Shown in pieces: positions 8,147-18,159 of a DNA stretch of 21,911 nt. Origin of the DNA: JANNWF01 sp041675805. GTDB taxonomy: Bacteria; Pseudomonadota; Gammaproteobacteria; Xanthomonadales; Xanthomonadaceae. The translations under genes and the position numbers were made by a program. The notes beneath the pieces were generated by a model. It was not told the origin of the DNA and did not search any database. It saw only the letters and a program-made list of their open reading frames with translations. The stretch lies in contig JBAYTD010000034.1 in NCBI GenBank assembly GCA_041675805.1, forward strand, positions 1 to 21,911, given 5' to 3'. Numbering within the stretch: position 1 is the stretch's first letter; every line of letters begins with the position of its first letter.

Positions 8147-9157
8147 ATGAGCATCGACCAACTGCACGAAACCGCCCTGGCCATGGTCGCCCCGGGCAAG
8201 GGCATCATCGCCATCGATGAGTCGAACACGACCATCCGGAAGCGTTTCGATGCGGTCGGCATCGAGTGCACCGAGGAAAACCGTCGCGCCTACCGCGAGA
8301 TGCTGCTGACCACGCCGGGCCTGTCCGAGCACATCTCCGGTGCCATCCTGTTCGACGAGACGCTGCGCCAGTCGACCGCCGAGGGCGTGCCGTTCGCCAA
8401 GGTGATGGCGGCGGCCGGCATCATCCCCGGCATCAAGGTGGATCGCGGCACGGTTGCGCTGGCCGGCTATCCGGGCGAACTGGTCACCGAGGGTCTGGAC
8501 GGCCTGCGTCAGCGCTTGCAGGAATACGCCCAGCTTGGTGCGCGCTTCGCCAAGTGGCGCGCGGTCATCACCATTTCCGACGACGCGCCCAGCGGTGCCT
8601 GCATCGACGCCAACTGCCACGCGCTGGCGCGCTACGCCGCGTTGTGCCAGGAAGCCGGCATCGTGCCGATGGTCGAGCCGGAAGTGCTGATGGACGGCGA
8701 CCACGACATCGAAACCTGCTACGAGGTGAGCGAGGCGACGCTGCGCGCGCTGTTCGGCGCGCTGTACGAGCAGAACGTCATCCTCGAAGGCACCATCCTC
8801 AAGGCCAGCATGGTCATTTCCGGCAAGGGCTGCGACGAGCAGGCCGGTGTCGAGGAAGTGGCCGCCGCCACCCTGAGCTGCCTGCGCTCGTCGGTGCCGG
8901 CGGCGCTGCCGGGCATCGTCTTCCTGTCCGGCGGGCAGAGCGACGAAGCGGCCACCGCGCATCTTGATGCGATGAACCGGATGGGCCCGAACCCGTGGCC
9001 GCTGTCCTTCAGCTACGGCCGCGCCATGCAGCAGGCGGCGCTGAAACTGTGGGCGCAGGACATGCAGGGCAACCACGCCGCCGCCCAGGCCACCGTGGCG
9101 CAGCGCGCCCGCGACAACGGTCTGGCCGCACTGGGCAAGTGGGTCAAGGCGGCCTGA
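8147..9157 (+). CDS. class I fructose-bisphosphate aldolase (Schiff-base type)
   Basis: This cytoplasmic enzyme cleaves fructose 1,6-bisphosphate to glyceraldehyde 3-phosphate and dihydroxyacetone phosphate, or condenses them in gluconeogenesis. The 336-residue protein belongs to the eukaryote-type class I family, not the metal-dependent class II or the DhnA type (FbaB). The Schiff-base lysine is K219 in GTILKASMV. Other active-site residues by alignment from memory with muscle aldolase are D24 (AIDES), K97 (GIKVDRG), K136 (FAKWR), and E177/E179 (VEPEV). GGQS near 246-249 is the phosphate-binding loop. The ATG follows CGGAG at 8136-8140 at good spacing. The gene stands alone, transcribed away from the channel gene. 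A hairpin lies 30 bases after its stop. Confidence 0.94.
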   Translation: MSIDQLHETALAMVAPGKGIIAIDESNTTIRKRFDAVGIECTEENRRAYREMLLTTPGLSEHISGAILFDETLRQSTAEGVPFAKVMAAAGIIPGIKVDRGTVALAGYPGELVTEGLDGLRQRLQEYAQLGARFAKWRAVITISDDAPSGACIDANCHALARYAALCQEAGIVPMVEPEVLMDGDHDIETCYEVSEATLRALFGALYEQNVILEGTILKASMVISGKGCDEQAGVEEVAAATLSCLRSSVPAALPGIVFLSGGQSDEAATAHLDAMNRMGPNPWPLSFSYGRAMQQAALKLWAQDMQGNHAAAQATVAQRARDNGLAALGKWVKAA

Positions 9158-9186
9158 GCAGCCGCTAATCAGGCAGCGCCGCCATC

Positions 9187-9212
9187 GCCGGTCGCGCCCG
9201 CGCGCGGCCGGC
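9187..9212 (+). terminator. GC-rich hairpin after the aldolase gene
   Basis: GCCGGTCGCGC and GCGCGGCCGGC form an 11-bp stem (ten Watson-Crick pairs and one G-U) with a CCGC loop, 30 bases past the stop. There is no T-run after it, so termination would be Rho-assisted or weak. A second short hairpin, CGCCG-TTCG-CGGCG at 9233-9246, follows. Confidence 0.4.
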
Positions 9213-9302
9213 GGTCGTGTCGAAGTCCGCTGCGCCGTTCGCGGCGAGGCGTGCCAGCCTGCATGGCGATCCGGCCACGAGTTGCCGCGCCGCCCGATCC
9301 AT

Positions 9303-9328
9303 CCCGATTGTCGTGCCCGATTGTCGTG
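9303..9328. repeat. perfect 13-bp tandem repeat upstream of efflux genes
   Basis: CCCGATTGTCGTG occurs twice with no gap (9303-9315 and 9316-9328). A partial copy, CCCGAT followed by CCAT, precedes it at 9293-9302. The repeat ends 85 bases before the start of the membrane-fusion gene, a position where a transcription factor could bind. It could equally be a simple tandem duplication. The rest of the gap 9158-9413 holds only the hairpins noted. Confidence 0.6.
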
Positions 9329-9413
9329 ACGGCGATCACGTCCTGCGGCGCGTGGCGCGGGAACCTGCCCGCGCCGCCGCGGTCGATCTGACTTCGCCTT
9401 CCGTAAAGCGCCC

Positions 9414-10469
9414 ATGAATCTTCCTTCTGCCTGCCGCCCGACAGCCATCGCGGCACTGCTTCTCGCCGTCGCGCTGAGCGCCTGCGGCGGTAATGCGCCG
9501 TCCGGCGGCGCGGCCTCGGGACCGGCAGCGGCCAGCGTTACCACCGGCATCGTGCGCGCCGACGACTGGGTCGACCGCATCGAGGCGCTGGGCACGGTGC
9601 GCGCCAACGAATCGGTGACGCTGACCGCCAAGGTCACCGAAACCGTCGTCCGGGTGAACTTCGGCGATGGCGACCTGGTGACCGAGGGCCAGGTGCTGGT
9701 CGATCTGACCGGGCGTGCTGAAGTCGCCAGCCTGGAGGAGGCGCAGGCCAACTACACCGAGGCGCTGAAGCATTACCGGCGGCAGGTCGACCTGGTCGAG
9801 GCCGGCACCCTGCCGCGCAGCCAACTGGACACCCTGATCGCCACTCGCGACGCCGCCAAGGCGCGCATGGACGCGATCCGCGCGCGACTGGCCGACCGTG
9901 TGATCGTGGCACCGTTCGCCGGCCTGCTCGGCTTTCGCCAGGTCAGCCAAGGTGCCCTGGTGACGCCCGGCACGCCGATTGCCACGCTGGACGACATTTC
10001 CCGTGTCAAACTGGATTTTTCCGTGCCCGAGCGCCATCTGGCGGCGCTGGCAGCGGGGCAGGCGGTGGAGGCCAGCAGCGTCGCCTGGCCGGGCGAGACC
10101 TTCCACGGCGTGGTCACCACGCTGGGCGCGCGGGTCGATCCGCTGACCCGGGCGCTGACCGTGCGCGCCGAACTGCCCAATCCCGATTTGCGACTGCGCC
10201 CGGGCATGCTGCTGACCCTGTCCCTGCTGCCGCCGCCGCGTCGCGCACTGGTGATTCCGGAACTGGCACTGATCCAGGTCGGCAGCCAGCAGTCGGTGTT
10301 TCGCGTCATCGATGGTGATCGCGTCGAACAGGTCAACGTGCGCAGCGGCGCGCGCCGCCACGGCGAGGTGGAGATCGTCGAGGGGCTGGCCGAGGGCGAC
10401 CGCATCGTCGTCGAGGGCACGCCCAAGCTGGTCTCCGGCGCGCTGATCGTCGACGCATCGCGCGGCTGA
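9414..10469 (+). CDS. RND efflux periplasmic adaptor (membrane fusion protein), lipoprotein
   Basis: The adaptor joins the inner-membrane RND pump to an outer-membrane channel. The 351-residue protein has a lipoprotein signal with lipobox LSAC (lipidated Cys24), followed by a Gly/Ala/Ser linker. The first half of the lipoyl-like domain spans about 68-100 (VNFGDGDLVTEGQVLVDL at 81-98), the helical hairpin about 104-160, and the second lipoyl half about 163-195 (VIVAPFAGLLG). Beta-barrel and membrane-proximal domains follow to the end. The short hairpin resembles the MexH type of adaptor. The ribosome binding site is weak (GTAAAG). The permease gene starts 34 bases downstream, so the two form an operon. 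Substrate cannot be told from the sequence. Confidence 0.92.
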   Translation: MNLPSACRPTAIAALLLAVALSACGGNAPSGGAASGPAAASVTTGIVRADDWVDRIEALGTVRANESVTLTAKVTETVVRVNFGDGDLVTEGQVLVDLTGRAEVASLEEAQANYTEALKHYRRQVDLVEAGTLPRSQLDTLIATRDAAKARMDAIRARLADRVIVAPFAGLLGFRQVSQGALVTPGTPIATLDDISRVKLDFSVPERHLAALAAGQAVEASSVAWPGETFHGVVTTLGARVDPLTRALTVRAELPNPDLRLRPGMLLTLSLLPPPRRALVIPELALIQVGSQQSVFRVIDGDRVEQVNVRSGARRHGEVEIVEGLAEGDRIVVEGTPKLVSGALIVDASRG

Positions 10470-10490
10470 ACCCCACGCGCCACCGGGCAC

Positions 10491-10496
10491 AGGAGG
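10491..10496 (+). promoter_or_regulatory. strong Shine-Dalgarno for the RND permease
   Basis: AGGAGG lies seven bases before the ATG at 10504. It is the best ribosome binding site in the window and fixes the permease start. Confidence 0.85.
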
Positions 10497-10503
10497 CAGG
10501 GCC

Positions 10504-13500
10504 ATGAAACTATCCGATCTGTCGATCCGCCGTCCGGTGCTGGCCACCGTCGGCAGCCTGCTGCTGCTGGTGCTCGGGGTGATGGCGTTCATGCGCCTGA
10601 CGGTGCGCGAACTGCCCAACATCGACCCGCCCATCGTCTCCGTCCAGGTCCGCTATCCGGGGGCCTCGGCGGCCATCGTCGAAACCCGCATCACGCAGAT
10701 CCTCGAAGATGCCCTGGCCGGCATCGAAGGTATCCGCACCATCCAGTCGCAAAGCCGCAACGGCCGCGCCGACGTCACCATCGAATTCAGCCTGTCGCGC
10801 GACATCGAGGGTGCCGCCAACGACGTGCGCGATGCGATCAGCCGTGTGATGAACCGCCTGCCCGACGAGGCCGACCCGCCGCAGGTGGCCAAGGTCGAGG
10901 CCGACGCCGACCCGATCCTGTGGCTGAACATGCGCTCCAGCACCATGGACACCCTGGCGCTGAGCGACTTCGCCGACCGCTACATCATCGACCGGCTGTC
11001 CTCGCTCGATGGCGTCGCCCAGGTGCGCGCCAGTGGCAGCCAGCGCTATTCGATGCGCATCTGGCTGGACCGCAACGCGATGGCGGCGCGCGGCGTCACC
11101 GCCGCCGACGTGGAGGGCGCGCTGCGCAGCGAGAACGTCGAGTTGCCGGCCGGCCAGGTGGAGTCGGAAACGCGCGATTTCATCCTCCGCGTCGAGCGCG
11201 GCTACCGCACCCCGGAGCAGTTCGCCGCGATCCCGCTGCGCAAGGGCGAGGACGGCTACGTGGTGCGCCTGGGCGACGTTGCCGAGGTCGAGATCGGCCC
11301 GCAGGAGCGTCGCGCCTACATGCGCAGCAACCTGGTACCCAACATCGGCCTGGGCATCGTGCGCACCTCGACCGCCAACGCGCTGGACGTGGCGCGCGCC
11401 GCCCGCGCCGAGGCCGAGCGCATCCAGCAGACCCTGCCCGAGGGCACCGACATCTTCGTCGCCGCCGACAACACCGAGTTCATCGAGGCCGCCATCGAGC
11501 GCGTCTACTGGACGCTGGGCGAGGCCATGCTGCTGGTGTTTCTGGTCATCTGGCTGTTCCTCGGCAGCCTGCGCGCGGCGCTGATCCCGGCGGTGACCGT
11601 GCCGGTATGCCTGATCGCCTCCTTCATCGCGCTGTATGTCTTCGGCTTTTCGATCAACTTGCTGACCCTGCTGTCGCTGGTGCTGTGCATCGGCCTGGTG
11701 GTCGATGACGCCATCATCGTGCTGGAGAACGCCCAGCGCCGCACCGATCTCGGCGAACCGCCGCTGGTCGCCGCCCGTCGCGGCACCGAGCAGGTCGCCT
11801 TCGCGGTGATCGCCACCACGGCGGTGCTGGTCGCGGTGTTCCTGCCGGTCGGTTTCATGGAGGGCAACAGTGGCCGGCTGTTCCGCGAACTGTCGGTCGC
11901 CCTGGCGGCGGCGGTGGCGCTGTCGGCCCTGGTGGCGCTGACGCTGACGCCGATGATGTGCTCCAAGCTGCTGCGCCCGCATGGCCAGGTGCGCGGCTTC
12001 AGCGCCGGGGTCAATCGTGCGCTGGGGCGGATCAGCTCGACCTATGGTGCCGGCATCGGCCGCCTGGTCGGCCTCTCGCGCGGTGCGCTGACGGCGGCGG
12101 TGACGCTGGCGATGGCGGCCTGCATCGTCGCTGCCGGGTTGCTGTTCCAGACCGTGCCCAGCGAGCTGTCGCCGCCGGAGGATCGCGGCCGCTTCTTCGT
12201 CGGCGTCGATGCGCCGGAAGGTGCCGGTTACGACTACACCGTGACGCAGATGCAGGAAGTGGAGCGCGTCTTCGCCGGCTACGTCGAGGGCGACGGCCCG
12301 ATCGAGCGCGCCAACTCGCGCGTCCCGCGCGGCTGGGGCGGCGGCGAGGACATGCACACCGGCCACGTCATCGTGTTCCTCAAGAACTGGCGCGAGCGCG
12401 ACATCGGCACGGCGGAAGTGGTGCAGCAGTTGCGTGCCGACTTCGCCGGCCTGCCCGGCGTTCAGGTGCGCGCCAACGTGCCCGGCGGCCTGCTCGGCGG
12501 ACGCGGGCAGCGCTACCAACTGGTGCTGGGCGGGCCGGATTACGCCGAACTGGCGCAGTGGCGCGACCGCATGCTGGCGCGGATCGCGGAAAATCCGGGC
12601 ATCCAGGACGCCGATTCCGACTACCGCGAAACACGTCCGCAGATGCGCGTGGAGATCGACCGCGACCGCGCCGCCGACCTGGGCGTCTCGGTGCAGGAGA
12701 TCGGCCGCACGCTGGAGACGATGATGGGCGCGCGCCAGGTCACCACCTACATCGACAACGGCGAGGAGTACGACGTGATGCTCCAGGCCAATCGCGACAA
12801 CCGCATGTCGCCGGACGACCTCGCCAACATCCAGGTGCGCGGTCGCGGCGGCCTCCTGATCCCGCTGTCCAATCTGGTTTCCATCCACGAGATCGCCGAA
12901 CCGGGCAACTTCAACCGCTTCAACCGCCTGCGCGCCATCACCATCAGCGCCGGCCTCGCTCCCGGCTACACCATGGGCGAGGCGCTGGAATGGACCTATC
13001 GCGTCGCCCAGGAAGAGCTGCCCGAATACGCCCAGGTCGACTGGAAGGGCGAGTCGCGCGAATACCTGGAAGCCGGCGGTGCGGTGCTGCTGACCTTCGC
13101 CCTGGCGCTGATGATCGTCTATCTGGTGCTGGCGGCGCAGTTCGAGAGTTTCGTGCATCCGCTGGTGATCATGCTGACCGTCCCGCTGGCGGTGCTCGGC
13201 GCGCTGCTCGGGCTGTGGATCACCGGCGGCACGCTGAACCTGTTCAGCCAGATCGGCATCGTCATGCTGGTCGGCCTGGCGGCCAAGAACGGCATCCTGA
13301 TCGTCGAATTCGCCAACCAGTTGCGCGACGCCGGCCGCAACGTGCGCGAGGCCATCGCCGAAGCCTCCGCCGTGCGCCTGCGGCCGATCCTGATGACCTC
13401 GATGGCGACCGTGTTCGGCGCCGTCCCGCTGGTCCTCGCCGGCGGCCCCGGCTCGGCCAGCCGCGCCGCCATCGGCGTGGTGGTGATCTTCGGCGTCGCC

Positions 13501-13638
13501 TTCTCCACCTTGTTGTCGCTGTTCGTGGTGCCCGCGTTCTACGCCCTGCTGGCCCCGTACACGCGTTCCCCGGAGGAGTTGGGGCGCAAGCTGGATCGGC
13601 TGGAGCAGGAAACCCCGATCGCCGCGACGGGGCATTGA
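10504..13638 (+). CDS. RND multidrug efflux permease, HAE1 family
   Basis: This is the proton-driven pump subunit of a tripartite efflux system in the inner membrane. The 1044-residue protein starts MKLSDLSIRRPVLATV, the usual first transmembrane helix. Two large periplasmic loops follow TM1 and TM7. TM4 carries the proton-relay pair D401 and D402 in GLVVDDAIIVLEN, and TM10 carries K928 in LAAKNGILIVEFANQ, matching AcrB D407/D408 and K940. The length is normal for the family (about 1030-1050). It looks closest to MexI/MdtB-like pumps for organic compounds rather than CzcA-type metal pumps, but this is judged by eye. No outer-membrane factor or local regulator gene is present, so a shared TolC-like channel is likely. 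Confidence 0.94.
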   Translation: MKLSDLSIRRPVLATVGSLLLLVLGVMAFMRLTVRELPNIDPPIVSVQVRYPGASAAIVETRITQILEDALAGIEGIRTIQSQSRNGRADVTIEFSLSRDIEGAANDVRDAISRVMNRLPDEADPPQVAKVEADADPILWLNMRSSTMDTLALSDFADRYIIDRLSSLDGVAQVRASGSQRYSMRIWLDRNAMAARGVTAADVEGALRSENVELPAGQVESETRDFILRVERGYRTPEQFAAIPLRKGEDGYVVRLGDVAEVEIGPQERRAYMRSNLVPNIGLGIVRTSTANALDVARAARAEAERIQQTLPEGTDIFVAADNTEFIEAAIERVYWTLGEAMLLVFLVIWLFLGSLRAALIPAVTVPVCLIASFIALYVFGFSINLLTLLSLVLCIGLVVDDAIIVLENAQRRTDLGEPPLVAARRGTEQVAFAVIATTAVLVAVFLPVGFMEGNSGRLFRELSVALAAAVALSALVALTLTPMMCSKLLRPHGQVRGFSAGVNRALGRISSTYGAGIGRLVGLSRGALTAAVTLAMAACIVAAGLLFQTVPSELSPPEDRGRFFVGVDAPEGAGYDYTVTQMQEVERVFAGYVEGDGPIERANSRVPRGWGGGEDMHTGHVIVFLKNWRERDIGTAEVVQQLRADFAGLPGVQVRANVPGGLLGGRGQRYQLVLGGPDYAELAQWRDRMLARIAENPGIQDADSDYRETRPQMRVEIDRDRAADLGVSVQEIGRTLETMMGARQVTTYIDNGEEYDVMLQANRDNRMSPDDLANIQVRGRGGLLIPLSNLVSIHEIAEPGNFNRFNRLRAITISAGLAPGYTMGEALEWTYRVAQEELPEYAQVDWKGESREYLEAGGAVLLTFALALMIVYLVLAAQFESFVHPLVIMLTVPLAVLGALLGLWITGGTLNLFSQIGIVMLVGLAAKNGILIVEFANQLRDAGRNVREAIAEASAVRLRPILMTSMATVFGAVPLVLAGGPGSASRAAIGVVVIFGVAFSTLLSLFVVPAFYALLAPYTRSPEELGRKLDRLEQETPIAATGH

Positions 13639-13822
13639 GGGCAGCGGCCGGCGTCGGACCAAGACATCGAAAGCAGCGCGTTTTCCGGTCGGTTCAATCG
13701 GTGAAACGGCGGACCCGCCTCGTGCTGCGAAAGGCCAGCTCGACCGGGCGATGGGCCGATCTTCATCCGCGACGCCGTCCTTTCGGTCATCATCCAGGCA
13801 AACTTTGGCGAGGACCCGATTG

Positions 13823-15055
13823 ATGAAGTTCCGTCCCCTGATCCCTTTCGCGCTGTGCTTTCTGCTGCTGGCCGCTGCCGGCGTGGGCGCGGCAGCGCCG
13901 CCGAGTTATCGGCTCGATTACCTGGTGCGTTTCCTGCCGCAGCAGGGCGAGGCGGCGGTGACGCTGCGGGTGGTTCCCGGCGATGGCCGGGTGCAGCGCC
14001 TGCGCTTGGACCCGGATGAGGCACGCCATCACGGTTTCGAGGGCGATGGGCGCATCCAGCACGAGGACGGCAAGGTAGTCTGGCGGCCGGGCAAGGGCGA
14101 GGCCGAACTGCGCTACCGCTATCGCATCGATCGGCCGCGCGGTGATGGCGCGTTCGATGCGCGGATCACCGAGGACTGGACCCTGCTGCGCGCCGACCGC
14201 CTGATCCCGCCGATTGCCGCGCTGGCCCCGGACGGCGCGGTGTCGAAGGCGACCTTGAGCATCGAGTTGCCGGAGGGCTGGACCTATGCCGAGACCGCCT
14301 ACGTGCGCGAGGGCGGCGGGCAGCGCTTCGCCATCGACAACCCCGGCCGGCGGTTCCAGCGCCCGTTGGGCTGGATGATCGCCGGGGGCATCGGGACCCG
14401 TGCCGAGCAGGTTGGCGACAGTTGGGTCAGCGTGGCGGCACCGCGCGGCAGTTCACTGCGCCGCAACGACATCCTCGCCTTCGTCAACGCCAGCGCGACC
14501 GAACTGGCGCACGTGTTCGGGCCGCTGCCGCCCAAGCTGCTGATCGTCGGTGCCGATGATCCGATGTGGCGCGGCGGCCTGTCCGGGCCGCGTTCGCTGT
14601 ACCTGCACGCCGAGCGTCCGCTGATCAGCGAGAACGGCAGCAGCACCTTGATGCACGAACTGGTGCACGTGGTATCCGGCATTCGCGGCGGGCTGCGCGA
14701 CGACTGGATCGCCGAGGGCGTGGCCGATTACTACGGCATCGAATTGCTGCGTCGCGGCGGCCTGCTCAGCCAGGCGCGGGCGGAGAAGGCGATCGAATGG
14801 ATGCGCAACCATGGCCGCTCGGTGAAGACCCTGCATTCCGGCCGCTCCAGCGGTCCGCGCACGGCGCGGGCGGTGGCCCTGCTGGCCGATCTGGACGCCG
14901 AAATCCGCGCCGAAACTGATGGCCGGCGCAGCCTGGACGACGTGGTCCGGCCGCTGGTCGGCAGCGGTCGCATCGATGTCCGGGCGTTTCGCGAGTCGGC
15001 ACGGCGGGTGCTGGGGCGGCCGGCACGGGCGCTGGAAACGCCGCTGTTGGACTAG
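13823..15055 (+). CDS. secreted HEXXH zinc-metallopeptidase-like protein (M1/M61-like), family unassigned
   Basis: The 410-residue protein has a signal peptide (MKFRPLIPFALCFLLLAAAG, cleavage near residue 24) and no later membrane helix, so it is probably periplasmic or secreted. A beta-rich N-terminal half (about 28-210) precedes a helical catalytic part with HELVH at 278-282 and WIAEGVADYYG at 295-305. E298 would be the third zinc ligand, as in gluzincins of the M1 and M61 groups. There are 15 residues between H282 and E298, against 18 in M1 enzymes, so it is not a standard member. Substrate is unknown. I chose the ATG at 13823 because GAGGA (13810-13814) precedes it at eight bases and the signal peptide begins there; an in-frame extension to 13751 lacks both. 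The gap 13639-13822 shows no clear signal. It ends in TAG. Confidence 0.8.
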   Translation: MKFRPLIPFALCFLLLAAAGVGAAAPPSYRLDYLVRFLPQQGEAAVTLRVVPGDGRVQRLRLDPDEARHHGFEGDGRIQHEDGKVVWRPGKGEAELRYRYRIDRPRGDGAFDARITEDWTLLRADRLIPPIAALAPDGAVSKATLSIELPEGWTYAETAYVREGGGQRFAIDNPGRRFQRPLGWMIAGGIGTRAEQVGDSWVSVAAPRGSSLRRNDILAFVNASATELAHVFGPLPPKLLIVGADDPMWRGGLSGPRSLYLHAERPLISENGSSTLMHELVHVVSGIRGGLRDDWIAEGVADYYGIELLRRGGLLSQARAEKAIEWMRNHGRSVKTLHSGRSSGPRTARAVALLADLDAEIRAETDGRRSLDDVVRPLVGSGRIDVRAFRESARRVLGRPARALETPLLD

Positions 15056-15142
15056 GGCGCGTCGGGTAGAATCCGCCGCGAGAAGGGCTCGACGGCGCGG
15101 CGGCTCGCTGTGATGTCGGCCATGACGGGTCTGGCACGGCCG

Positions 15143-15164
15143 CTTTCATATTCCTGCAACATAA
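15143..15164 (+). promoter_or_regulatory. candidate Pho box for pstS
   Basis: CTTTCATATTC followed by CTGCAACATAA gives two 11-base units like the PhoB direct repeat CTGTCAT with an AT-rich spacer. The first seven bases match six of seven; the second unit matches four of seven. The stretch to 15175 is strikingly AT-rich for this genome. TAATAC at 15168-15173 could be the -10 element, though it is closer to the box than in E. coli. The pstS start lies 86 bases after the box. Confidence 0.5.
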
Positions 15165-15250
15165 ACGTAATACTTTGCGAAGGCGTCGCTGCTGCCGCCG
15201 GACTTGCCGGTTCGAGCGCCGGCGATCCACTCCACTGCCAGGGTCTTTCC

Positions 15251-16255
<1,005 letters not shown>

Positions 16256-16310
16256 ACGCGCCCGCCGCAGTCTCGCCACGATCCGCCAGCCACCCGAACC
16301 AGGCCAGCGC

Positions 16311-17236
16311 ATGAACGCTTCCACTGTCGCGCCAGGGCGTCGCGACCTGCATCGCCGGCCGCTGCGGCGTCTCCCCGAAGTTTTGGTCGAGGGCCTGCTG
16401 CTGCTGGCGGCGCTGTCGGCGGTGGCGATCACCATCGCCATCGTCGCCATCCTGATCTACGAGTCCAGCGCCTTTTTCGCCCATGTGTCGATCTGGGACT
16501 TCCTCACCGACACGCAGTGGACGCCGCTGTTCTCCAACGCCCGCTACGGCATCCTGCCGCTGCTGGTCGGCACCCTGATGACCAGCCTGATCGCGCTGGC
16601 CTTTGCCGTGCCGCTGGGCACCATCACGGCGATCTACCTGAGTGAGTTCGCCTCGCCGCGAGTGCGCGAGGTGGTCAAGCCGATCCTCGAACTGATCGCC
16701 GGCGTGCCGACCGTGGTGTTCGGCTATTTCGCCCTGCTGTTCGTGACCCCGATGCTGCAGAAGATCATCCCCGGACTGCCCGGCTTCAACATGCTCGGCC
16801 CCGGCATCGTCATCGGCATCATGATCGTGCCGTACATCAGTTCGCTGTCCGAGGACGCCATGCGCGCGGTGCCGATGCACTTCCGCGAGGCCTCCTTCGC
16901 GATGGGTGCCAGCCGCTTCCAGACCTCGGTCAAGGTGGTGCTGCCGGCGGCGCTGTCCGGCGTGGTGGCGTCCTACATCCTCGGCGTCTCGCGCGCCGTC
17001 GGCGAGACCATGGTGGTGGCGATTGCCGCCGGCCAGCAGCCCAACCTGACCTTCAACCCGACCGAGGCGGCGGCCACCATCACCGCCTTCATCGTGCAGG
17101 TATCCAAGGGCGATGTGCCGTACGGTTCCGTCGCCTACCAGAGCATCTTTGCCGCCGGCCTCACCCTGTTCGCGCTGACCCTGGTGTTCAACGTGCTCGG
17201 CTATTTCGTCCGCAAGCGTTACCGCGAGGCCTACTG

Positions 17237-17237
<1 letters not shown>
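16311..17237 (+). CDS. pstC: PstC, phosphate ABC transporter permease
   Basis: PstC is one of the two inner-membrane channel subunits of the high-affinity phosphate transporter. The 308-residue protein has a cytoplasmic N-terminus, a first membrane helix at about 26-50, then the binding-protein-dependent transport domain from about 85. The EAA loop that contacts the ATPase is at 193 onward (EASFAMGASRFQT...LPAALSG), followed by SRAVGET at 227-233, typical of phosphate permeases. The stop and the pstA start share one base (TGATG), so the two permeases are coupled. The region 16256-16310 before it holds no evident regulatory signal. Confidence 0.96.
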
Positions 17238-18154
<917 letters not shown>

Positions 18155-18159
18155 TTTCC

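Noticed and set aside
10510..13662. A 1050-codon open frame on the minus strand across the whole RND permease gene
   Set aside because: It is an antisense shadow caused by codon bias in GC-rich DNA. Its translation is low-complexity (His, Gln, Asp, Arg, Ala) and matches no family, while the plus strand encodes a complete permease.
15067..15072. TAGAAT as a -10 element after the metallopeptidase gene
   Set aside because: The only TTG-type -35 candidate (15047-15052) is 14 bases away and matches poorly, so support is too thin.
15110..15250. N-terminal extension of PstS from a GTG or ATG near 15110-15122
   Set aside because: It would place the lipoprotein signal inside the protein and the candidate Pho box inside the coding region.
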